A DNA stretch of 5,461 nucleotides, taken from NCBI GenBank assembly GCA_017547975.1, contig JAFYNU010000491.1:1-5461 (forward strand), read 5' to 3'. This DNA is from Clostridia bacterium (GTDB taxonomy: Bacteria > Bacillota > Clostridia > Oscillospirales > QAMX01). How positions within the stretch are numbered: the first letter of the stretch is position 1; every line of letters begins with the position of its first letter. Of the stretch, positions 1-5,461 are shown in pieces. The notes under the pieces were generated by a model that had not been told where the DNA came from, ran no database searches, and saw only the letters and a program-made list of their open reading frames with translations. Both the position numbers and the translations under genes were made by a program.

Positions 1-82
1 GATTCCTCCATTTTTGGAATGATTGAATTTCAATAGGAGAATTTTATCACAAAAAGACAAAGAATGCAATAAAAAAGAGGGG

Positions 83-106
83 AAAGCTGTCGGGAAGGCT
101 TTTTTT
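83..106 (+). terminator. possible weak intrinsic terminator of an upstream gene
   Basis: An imperfect hairpin has AAAGC at 83-87 pairing with GCTTT at 98-102. It can be extended inward by a T-G wobble and, past a G/A mismatch, a T-A pair. The 3' side runs straight into seven T (100-106). The layout fits a rho-independent terminator for a + strand gene ending before the window, but the stem is short and no upstream coding end is visible, so it may be a chance structure. It lies just upstream of the promoter at 118-146, as expected at a transcription-unit boundary. Confidence 0.35.
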
Positions 107-117
107 GAAAGGTTGGC

Positions 118-146
118 TTGCAATGGAGCCTGGGCTGTGTTACAAT
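118..146 (+). promoter_or_regulatory. sigma-A type promoter for the GH9 gene
   Basis: The -35 box is TTGCAA (118-123, four of six consensus bases) and the -10 box is TACAAT (141-146, five of six), separated by exactly 17 bases. TG at 138-139 sits one base before the -10, making an extended -10 element. Transcription should start near 153, giving a leader of only about 18 bases that still holds the Shine-Dalgarno site. This is prediction from sequence only; no operator or catabolite-control site was recognised nearby. Confidence 0.72.
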
Positions 147-158
147 GAAGAAAAAAAC

Positions 159-163
159 GGAGG
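159..163 (+). promoter_or_regulatory. Shine-Dalgarno site fixing the GH9 start at 171
   Basis: GGAGG lies 7 bases before the ATG at 171. The same frame extends upstream to a TTG at 105, but that codon precedes the predicted promoter and has no ribosome binding site, so it would not be on the transcript. This site therefore decides in favour of 171. Confidence 0.85.
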
Positions 164-170
164 TTTCACT

Positions 171-2714
171 ATGAGCGAAACGAACAAGAAGAAGGGCTTC
201 CTTCTGGATACCGCCGCCGGGTATTTCCGCAACCGGGGCGTGGACGTGATGGCCTTTGACGATTTTTATCCCTCGGGCCACCAGTCGGGCGTCAGCATCA
301 TCATGCACGGCAACCGCATGGCCACCTGCGGGGATATTCGGTTTGAACCCACCCCAGGCCAGTGGCAACCCATCCCCAAACAGGGGGAACGTACCCTGAG
401 TGCGGAAGAGAATACCATCACCACCAAACTGCAGTATCCCGATCTGCAAAACCACCTCCGGGGTTTCAACCCCATGATCTATCTCGATCTGGAACTTACC
501 TACCAGGTTACCGTCCAGGGAGTGGGGGAGGAAGTTGTGGTTACGGTGGACCTGGATCAGCCCGTTCCCGAAAAATACGTGGGTAAGCTTTCCTTTAACA
601 TGGAGCTCTTCCCCGGATTCCTGTTTGAAAAGCCCTGGATCATGGACGGCAAACAGGGGATATTCCCCCGTCAGCCCAACGGACCTACCCTGTCCCGGGA
701 ATCGAACTACGTCAATGCCCTGCCCAAGGTGGATCCCGGTATGACCGCCGACGGGGAGCATCTGTCCCGTAACGGCGGCAAGGATGGCTACAGCCCCATC
801 GTTGCCGACGATATCGTTGCCCTGCCCTACGCCGCGGGCAAGCGCTTTACCATCTGCCCCGACGATCCCCAAAGCCGCCTGACCATCGAATCGATGAGTG
901 GCGAATTGAAGCTTTACGATGGGCGCATGAACCACAACAACGGCTGGTTCGTCCTGTGCTGCGAAGTGCCCGCCGGGGTTACGAAAGAGGCCGTCCGCTG
1001 GGTCATTCGTCCCAACGTGGTGGAGGATTGGGTTTATCCCACCGTGGTGCAGGTTTCCCAGGTGGGTTACCATCCTGCCCAGCCCAAAACCGCCTTCCTG
1101 GAATGTGACCGCGGGGCGGAAGGGGTTGAAAAAGCCGTTCTCCACAGACTGACCGAAACCGGCTGGGTGGAGGTTGGGGAGCTTCCCGCAACCGATTGGG
1201 GTAAATTCCTGCGCTATCGCTACGTGACCTGCGACTTCACCCACGTAACCCAGGAGGGTATGTATCAGATCACCTGCGGCGAATCGAAATCCGCCATCTT
1301 CCGGATTGCGGAGGATATTTATGACCGGGGGGTATGGCAACCGGTTTTGGAATACTTCCTGCCGGTGCAGATGTGCCATATGCGGGTCAATGAAAAGTAC
1401 CGTGTCTGGCACGGCCTGTGCCACAATGACGACGCCCGTATGGCTCCGGTGAACTACAACCACATCGACGGCTACGTGCAGGGGGATTCCACCCTGACCA
1501 AGTTCAACCCCGGCGACCACGTTCCCGGTTTGAACGTGGGGGGCTGGCACGACGCGGGGGACTACGACCTGCGGGTTGAATCCCAGTCGGGCGAATTCTA
1601 CATTCTGTCCAATGCCTACGAAGCCTTTGGGGTGAACTACGACGTAACCAGTGTGGACCAAACCGCCAAGGTCACCGAAATCCACCAGCCCGACGGCAAA
1701 AACGACCTGCAGCAGCAGATCGAGCACGGGGTCCTTTCGGTGGTGGCAGGGTACCGGGCTTTGGGCCGCCTCTACCGCGGCATTATTTGCAACGACCTGC
1801 GTCAGTACGTCCTCCTGGGGGACGGCGCCGCCATGACCGACGGCATCCCCGGAAATGAGGACGATCGCTGGGTCTTCACCGAAAACAATCCCCACCGGGA
1901 ACTCTCCACCGCTGCCCACCTGGCGGCAGCCGCAAGAGCCCTGGCGGGCTTCAACGACGAGCTTGCCGCCGAAGCCCTGGATATTGCCCGGGAGCTTTAC
2001 GAGATTACCGACACCGAAAAGGTTGCCGGATTTGGCGGGGGCAGAATCCCTGCCGATAGGATCAAGGCCTTTGTGGAAAGTGCAAAGGTTCACGCCGCGG
2101 CTGAGCTCTTCCTCACCACCGGGGAGGAAGCCTATCGGGAATTCCTGCTTTCCAGGAAGGCGGATATCCTCCAGGGCTTCACCTTCAACGGCTGGGTCAT
2201 CGCCCGTGTGGTACACAAGCTGGGGAACGCCGACTTCACCGCATCGGTGGAGGAAGCCTGCCGCAAGCTCAAGGAAGAGTACGTAAAACTCAGCGCCGAG
2301 ACCCCCTACGGCATTCCCTACCGTCCCCACATCTGGGGTGCCGGCTGGGACATCCAGCGGCTTGGCTACCAGTATTACTTCCTGCATCAGGCCTTCCCGG
2401 AGATCTTCGGGCCGGAATTGATGTACAATGCCCTCAACTTCGTCCTGGGGTGCCACCCGGGAAGCAACACCGCCTCCTTCGCCTCCGGCGTGGGTGCCCG
2501 CTCCGCCATCGTGGCCTACGGCATCAACCGGGCGGACTGGTCCTACATCCCCGGCGGGGTTGCCTCCGGCACCGCACTCATTCGCCCCGACTTCCCGGAG
2601 CTTCTGGACTTCCCCTACCTGTGGCAGCAGATGGAATACGTCATGGGCGGCGGCTCCTCCCATTATATGTTCCTGGTTCTTGCGGTTTTGGCGGAACTTG
2701 GCAGAAATGCGTAA
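171..2714 (+). CDS. divergent cytoplasmic glycoside hydrolase, family GH9
   Basis: The 847-residue product is a putative inverting beta-glycosidase of the GH9 (cellulase E) family. Residues 1 to about 290 form a beta-rich region with no domain I can name. It includes the PSGHQSGVSI and PGQWQP stretches, which I recall from related bacterial GH9 proteins. An Ig-like CelD_N-type domain follows, opening with VSQVGYHP (residues 295-302). The (alpha/alpha)6 catalytic domain runs from about 385 to the end. GGWHDAGDYD (457-466) carries the catalytic-base aspartates D461 and D464. D813, W818 and E822 keep the family spacing Asp-x4-aromatic-x3-Glu, making E822 the likely acid. The His-x-Arg substrate motif expected after SGVGAR (772-777) is not seen; YGINR (783-787) stands there instead. 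No signal peptide, dockerin or binding module is visible, so a role on imported oligosaccharides is inferred. The gene is monocistronic between its own promoter and a strong terminator. Family assignment is firm; substrate (cello-, xyloglucan-, glucosamine- or other beta-glycan oligomers) is unknown. Confidence 0.9.
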   Translation: MSETNKKKGFLLDTAAGYFRNRGVDVMAFDDFYPSGHQSGVSIIMHGNRMATCGDIRFEPTPGQWQPIPKQGERTLSAEENTITTKLQYPDLQNHLRGFNPMIYLDLELTYQVTVQGVGEEVVVTVDLDQPVPEKYVGKLSFNMELFPGFLFEKPWIMDGKQGIFPRQPNGPTLSRESNYVNALPKVDPGMTADGEHLSRNGGKDGYSPIVADDIVALPYAAGKRFTICPDDPQSRLTIESMSGELKLYDGRMNHNNGWFVLCCEVPAGVTKEAVRWVIRPNVVEDWVYPTVVQVSQVGYHPAQPKTAFLECDRGAEGVEKAVLHRLTETGWVEVGELPATDWGKFLRYRYVTCDFTHVTQEGMYQITCGESKSAIFRIAEDIYDRGVWQPVLEYFLPVQMCHMRVNEKYRVWHGLCHNDDARMAPVNYNHIDGYVQGDSTLTKFNPGDHVPGLNVGGWHDAGDYDLRVESQSGEFYILSNAYEAFGVNYDVTSVDQTAKVTEIHQPDGKNDLQQQIEHGVLSVVAGYRALGRLYRGIICNDLRQYVLLGDGAAMTDGIPGNEDDRWVFTENNPHRELSTAAHLAAAARALAGFNDELAAEALDIARELYEITDTEKVAGFGGGRIPADRIKAFVESAKVHAAAELFLTTGEEAYREFLLSRKADILQGFTFNGWVIARVVHKLGNADFTASVEEACRKLKEEYVKLSAETPYGIPYRPHIWGAGWDIQRLGYQYYFLHQAFPEIFGPELMYNALNFVLGCHPGSNTASFASGVGARSAIVAYGINRADWSYIPGGVASGTALIRPDFPELLDFPYLWQQMEYVMGGGSSHYMFLVLAVLAELGRNA

Positions 2715-2730
2715 ATTGACATGGTGTAAC

Positions 2731-2768
2731 AAAAACAGAGTTGCCTCGCCGAGGTAACTCTGTTTTTT
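2731..2768 (+). terminator. strong intrinsic terminator after the GH9 gene
   Basis: ACAGAGTTGCCTC (2735-2747) and GAGGTAACTCTGT (2751-2763) form a 13-pair stem with a single G-U wobble and a GCC loop (2748-2750). Six T follow at 2763-2768. Five A at 2731-2735 precede it, so the opposite strand also ends in a T tract and the element could work in both directions. It begins 16 bases after the GH9 stop codon and uncouples this gene from the next. Confidence 0.95.
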
Positions 2769-2784
2769 CGTTGCCATCTTCCCC

Positions 2785-2813
2785 TTTACAAAAGCCCCCG
2801 CCCGTGGTAAGAT
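2785..2813 (+). promoter_or_regulatory. sigma-A type promoter for the second hydrolase
   Basis: The -35 box is TTTACA (2785-2790, five of six) and the -10 box is TAAGAT (2808-2813, four of six), with a 17-base spacer. TG at 2805-2806 makes an extended -10. Predicted start is near 2820, leaving a leader of about 37 bases. The promoter follows the terminator directly, supporting independent transcription of the downstream gene. Confidence 0.68.
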
Positions 2814-2843
2814 ACAACCATGGAACCAAACCTTTATCACAAA

Positions 2844-2849
2844 AGGAGA
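2844..2849 (+). promoter_or_regulatory. Shine-Dalgarno site of the second hydrolase
   Basis: AGGAGA lies 7 bases before the ATG at 2857, the same spacing as for the GH9 gene, and supports that start. It directly follows the 12-mer TTTATCACAAAA, which also occurs at 43-54. Confidence 0.8.
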
Positions 2850-2856
2850 TTGCCCT

Positions 2857-4860
2857 ATGAAATGGTACGAAAACAGCTACCGCCGCCACCTGGCGGACAT
2901 GCATATTGAGGATTGGAATCCCGAATTCCTGCGGGACTTTTCCCCGGAGGCCTATCTGGAAAACCTGAAAATTGCCAAAATCCAGACCCCCATGATCTAT
3001 CTCCAAAGCCACGTGGGCTATTCCAACTTCCGCTCCCCCTCGGGCCACACCCATGCCGCCATGGATGAGGACTATTCCAAAATCCAGCGGCTCATTGACC
3101 TGTGCCACGGGGAGGGCATGAGCGTGGTGGGTTATTACAGCCTGATCTACAACACCTGGGCCCACGATGCCTATCCCGCCTGGCGGATGATCAACGCCGA
3201 GGGGAAATCGGTTCGTATGCGGCAACCCGGCTTCCGCTACGGCTTCTGCTGTCCCAACAATGAGGACTACCGCAGGTTTACCTATACGCAAATCGACGAA
3301 ATTGCGGAGAAGTTCCGGCTGGAGGGCATCTTCTTTGATATGCTCTTCTGGCCCGACGTGTGCCATTGCCCCGCCTGCCAGGCCCGGTGGAAAAAGGAAG
3401 TGGGGGGCGAACTGCCCGCCAAACTGGATTGGAGCACTCCGGAGGGCCGCCTGTTTGCCGATAAGCGGGCCGAATGGATGGGAGAATTTGCCATGGTCAT
3501 GGCAAACTACGCCAAAAAGGTCATGCCCGGCGTCACGGTGGAACACAACTACGCCTGTGCCGTGGCGGGGGATTTCTCCAACGGTTCCTCCGAGCGGGTG
3601 AACGAATCCTGCGATTACGCCGGGGGCGACCTGTACGGTGACCTCTACAACCATTCCTTCACCGCAAAATACTACATGAACGTCACCAGGAACAAGCCCT
3701 TTGAATACATGACCAGCCGGGTCACCGAGTCCCTTTCCAAGCACACCCTCACCAAGTCGGAACGGGCCCTGGGGCTGGAAGTGCTTCTCACCGCCGCCCA
3801 CCATGGGGCAAGCTTCATCATCGACGCCGTGGACCCCAGGGGTACCATGGACCGCCGGGTGTATGAACGGGTGGGCAAGGTGTTTGAAAGACAAATGCCC
3901 TACGAGCCCTACTTCTCCCAGGGGGAACACATCGAGGAAATCGGTGTGTTTTACTCCACCTCCGGCCGCTACAATCCCAATGGGGACGATTACGACAGCA
4001 AAACCGCCTCCATCGGTGCGGTGCGCAAGCTCATCACCGCCAACCTTCCGGTGGGTGTGGTGTCCAACGGCTGTTACAAAAACCTGAAGGCTTACAAGGC
4101 CATTCTGGCCCCCGCCGTGGCGGGACTTTTCCCGGAGGCCAAGGCGGCGCTCTTGGACTACGTCCGGGAGGGTGGCGCACTCTATTTCAGCGGCAACGGA
4201 GATCCCGAACTGCTTGGGGAATTTTTCGGTGCCGAAATTCTGGATGTCACCCGGGGTAAAAATACCTACGTGGCACCCACCAAAGCCGGGGAGGGGCGTT
4301 TCTCCGAATTTACCTACGATTGCCCCATGCCCGCCGACGTGCGCCAGGCAAAGGTCAAGCTTACCCGGGGCACCGTGTTGGGTACCACCACCCTGCCCTA
4401 CACCGTCCAGGGGGACGATGAATTTGCCTCCATCCACTCCAATCCCCCGGGCATCTGGACCGATGACCCCGCTGTGGCGGAGGTGGCTTACGGCAAGGGC
4501 AAGGTCATCTGGTCGGCGGTACCGCTGGAAGCATTCGAGGGATTCCAGTATGACGAAATCCTTTTGGGCTTCGTGAAGACTCTGGCTGGGGAGAATTTCA
4601 CCATTACCTCCACCGCCCCCGGCGGGGTGGAAGTGGTGGCCTTCCAAACCGAAGAGGGGTATCTGGTCAGCACCGTGGACCTGCTTTCGGGACCTGAGGA
4701 CGTGAATACCAAGCCCTTCGTCATTTCCCTGGCGGCCCACAAGCTTCTGTCGGTGACCAAAATTGACGATGGAACCACCCCGGAACGCTGGTACGAGGAC
4801 GGGCGGCTTCTGTTCAAGGTGGGAAATTTGAGCCAATTTGCCATGTATCGGGTTCAATAA
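2857..4860 (+). CDS. putative glycoside hydrolase: GHL6-like TIM barrel plus trimerisation domain
   Basis: The 667-residue product has no signal peptide or membrane segment. Residues 1 to about 345 resemble the 'hypothetical glycosyl hydrolase 6' type of TIM barrel: an N-terminal RRHLADMHIEDW (9-20), histidines H52, H64 and H66, and GIFFD ending at D161. D161 lies where a fourth barrel strand would end, the place of the nucleophile in GH29-type fucosidases. C169, C171 and C174 (CHCPAC), with C131 or C132 upstream, resemble the four-cysteine zinc site of GH42 beta-galactosidases. Residues about 360-480 (from EIGVFYS, through LLDYVREGGALYFSGNGD) match the class I glutamine-amidotransferase-like trimerisation domain found in GH42 and related enzymes. 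A short beta-rich C-terminal domain ends the protein. Together this suggests an oligomeric cytoplasmic exo-glycosidase. GH151 alpha-L-fucosidase is one candidate family and a GH42-related galactosidase another; the activity cannot be set from sequence. The second catalytic residue is not identified; E229 (VEHN) and E250 (NESCD) are candidates. No terminator follows the TAA stop. Confidence 0.85.
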   Translation: MKWYENSYRRHLADMHIEDWNPEFLRDFSPEAYLENLKIAKIQTPMIYLQSHVGYSNFRSPSGHTHAAMDEDYSKIQRLIDLCHGEGMSVVGYYSLIYNTWAHDAYPAWRMINAEGKSVRMRQPGFRYGFCCPNNEDYRRFTYTQIDEIAEKFRLEGIFFDMLFWPDVCHCPACQARWKKEVGGELPAKLDWSTPEGRLFADKRAEWMGEFAMVMANYAKKVMPGVTVEHNYACAVAGDFSNGSSERVNESCDYAGGDLYGDLYNHSFTAKYYMNVTRNKPFEYMTSRVTESLSKHTLTKSERALGLEVLLTAAHHGASFIIDAVDPRGTMDRRVYERVGKVFERQMPYEPYFSQGEHIEEIGVFYSTSGRYNPNGDDYDSKTASIGAVRKLITANLPVGVVSNGCYKNLKAYKAILAPAVAGLFPEAKAALLDYVREGGALYFSGNGDPELLGEFFGAEILDVTRGKNTYVAPTKAGEGRFSEFTYDCPMPADVRQAKVKLTRGTVLGTTTLPYTVQGDDEFASIHSNPPGIWTDDPAVAEVAYGKGKVIWSAVPLEAFEGFQYDEILLGFVKTLAGENFTITSTAPGGVEVVAFQTEEGYLVSTVDLLSGPEDVNTKPFVISLAAHKLLSVTKIDDGTTPERWYEDGRLLFKVGNLSQFAMYRVQ

Positions 4861-4879
4861 TTTGTATTTTCAAAGGTAC

Positions 4880-4908
4880 TTGATTTATTTTGGACAATGT
4901 GTTAAAAT
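4880..4908 (+). promoter_or_regulatory. sigma-A type promoter for carD
   Basis: The -35 box is TTGATT (4880-4885, four of six) and the -10 box is TAAAAT (4903-4908, five of six), with a 17-base spacer. TG at 4900-4901 makes an extended -10. Predicted start is near 4915, giving a leader of about 70 bases, the longest of the three genes. Apart from a weak 5-pair hairpin (TTTGG 4942-4946 with CCAAA 4956-4960), no structured leader element was found. Confidence 0.72.
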
Positions 4909-4969
4909 AAGGGTAGGGAATGTTGTTTGCTTTCTATCTACTTTGGCAAAAACATCCAAATCCGGCACG

Positions 4970-4975
4970 AAAGGA
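4970..4975 (+). promoter_or_regulatory. Shine-Dalgarno site of carD, long spacing
   Basis: AAAGGA stands 11 bases before the ATG at 4987, longer than the 7 bases used by the other two genes. An ATG at 4980 is closer but lies in another frame that does not give a CarD protein. The 4987 start fits because CarD proteins begin almost directly with the conserved GDxVVHP-type motif, here GDRIVHP. Confidence 0.6.
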
Positions 4976-4986
4976 CGAAATGAACC

Positions 4987-5460
4987 ATGTATCAGATTGG
5001 CGATCGGATCGTACATCCCCTGCATGGGGCCGGTATTATCGAAGAAATTGTAACCCAGAAGGTGGACCGGGAGAAACGGGACTACTATCTGCTTCGTCTG
5101 CCGGAAAACAACATGGATGTCCTGGTGCCGGTGGAAACCGCCGACAAAATCGGCATCCGTCCGGTGGGCACCGTGGAAAAGGCGGAGGCGGTTTTCGGGG
5201 TCCTGCGGGATTTCCAGGTGACCTATGGTTCCAACTGGAACGCCCGCTACCACGAAAATATCAACCGCATCAAAAGCGGCGACCTGGAAGAGGTTGCCAA
5301 GGTGATCAAAACCCTTTCGGTGTTCGATCGGGAAAAAGGACTTGCCAGCGGGGAGCGGAAAATGCTCCACAACGCCAAAAAGATCCTGTTTTCCGAACTG
5401 GCTCTGATTTTAGACCGGAGCTATGCCGAAATGGAGGCCGCCCTGCGGGAACTGATCTGA
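4987..5460 (+). CDS. carD: CarD/CdnL-family RNA polymerase-binding transcription regulator
   Basis: The 157-residue product has the full two-domain layout of CarD/CdnL. Residues 1 to about 60 are the RNA polymerase beta-subunit interaction domain (Tudor-like, shared with the repair coupling factor Mfd), shown by GDRIVHPLHGAGIIEEI, YYLLRLPENNMDVLVPV and KIGIRPV. Residues about 70-157 are the helical DNA-binding domain, shown by W84 in NWNARYHENI, the IKSGDLEEVAKVI segment and SGERKMLHNAKKILFSELA. In known CarD proteins the tryptophan in this position wedges into the upstream edge of the promoter bubble and stabilises the open complex; W84 is kept here. The protein acts in the cytoplasm on RNA polymerase and has no DNA sequence specificity of its own. 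The length is normal and the stop codon lies inside the window. It has its own promoter, though read-through from the hydrolase 126 bases upstream is possible because no terminator separates them. It is probably a general regulator, not specific to the sugar enzymes. Confidence 0.95.
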   Translation: MYQIGDRIVHPLHGAGIIEEIVTQKVDREKRDYYLLRLPENNMDVLVPVETADKIGIRPVGTVEKAEAVFGVLRDFQVTYGSNWNARYHENINRIKSGDLEEVAKVIKTLSVFDREKGLASGERKMLHNAKKILFSELALILDRSYAEMEAALRELI

Positions 5461-5461
5461 A

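Noticed and set aside
105..170. A 22-residue N-terminal extension of the GH9 protein from a TTG start, possibly a signal peptide
   Set aside because: The TTG lies upstream of the predicted promoter, lacks a ribosome binding site, and the extension has no hydrophobic core or cleavage site. The ATG at 171 has GGAGG at ideal spacing.
30..2840. A 936-codon open frame on the minus strand opposite the GH9 gene
   Set aside because: Its translation is low-complexity Gly/Val/His-rich with no family motif, it runs through the strong terminator, and it lies opposite a gene with clear GH9 motifs, a promoter and a ribosome binding site. It arises from biased codon use on the + strand.
2641..4857. A 738-codon open frame on the minus strand opposite the second hydrolase
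   Set aside because: It shows the same shadow pattern, overlaps the other antisense frame, and has no recognisable domain. No promoter was seen for it.
4861..4885. Possible terminator after the second hydrolase
   Set aside because: Only 4-pair A/T-rich stems (such as TTTG with CAAA, and TCAA with TTGA) are present with no proper T tract; the stretch is better explained as the carD promoter region.
4909..4986. Riboswitch or T-box in the roughly 70-base carD leader
   Set aside because: Only one weak 5-pair hairpin is visible, without a conserved riboswitch core or an intrinsic terminator, and the leader is too short for a T-box.
4885..5370. A 161-codon minus-strand open frame opposite carD
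   Set aside because: It has no known motif and lies opposite a full-length CarD protein with all family landmarks.

Overview
The window reads as bacterial chromosome from a Gram-positive, Clostridia-like (Bacillota) organism. The evidence is compact genes with strong purine-rich Shine-Dalgarno sites, sigma-A type promoters with TGN-extended -10 boxes, and a CarD-family regulator. Coding DNA is G/C-rich and the gaps between genes are A/T-rich. The taxon is an inference from style only; no rRNA or marker gene is present.

There are three complete genes, all on the + strand, each with its own recognisable promoter. Bases 1-170 are non-coding: a weak terminator-like hairpin, probably ending an upstream transcript, then a promoter (118-146) whose predicted start leaves a very short leader. 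Bases 171-2714 encode a divergent family 9 glycoside hydrolase (GH9). It has a large N-terminal beta-type region, an Ig-like domain and an (alpha/alpha)6 catalytic domain. A strong intrinsic terminator (2731-2768) separates it from the second gene (2857-4860). That gene encodes a putative glycoside hydrolase with a GHL6-like TIM barrel, a GH42-like cysteine cluster and a beta-galactosidase-type trimerisation domain. After an A/T-rich gap with a third promoter (4880-4908), bases 4987-5460 encode a CarD/CdnL RNA polymerase-binding regulator.

Neither hydrolase has a signal peptide, membrane anchor, dockerin or carbohydrate-binding module, so both are probably cytoplasmic and act on imported oligosaccharides. 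They could cooperate on one branched glycan (GH9 on a beta-linked backbone, the other enzyme on a side residue), but no transporter or sugar-specific regulator lies in the window to confirm this. CarD is probably a housekeeping neighbour and not part of a sugar locus. The most interesting points are the atypical GH9 active-site motifs, with the usual His-x-Arg missing, and the second hydrolase, whose active-site layout looks intermediate between GH42 and GH29/GH151-like enzymes. I see no CRISPR, mobile element, tRNA or rRNA.
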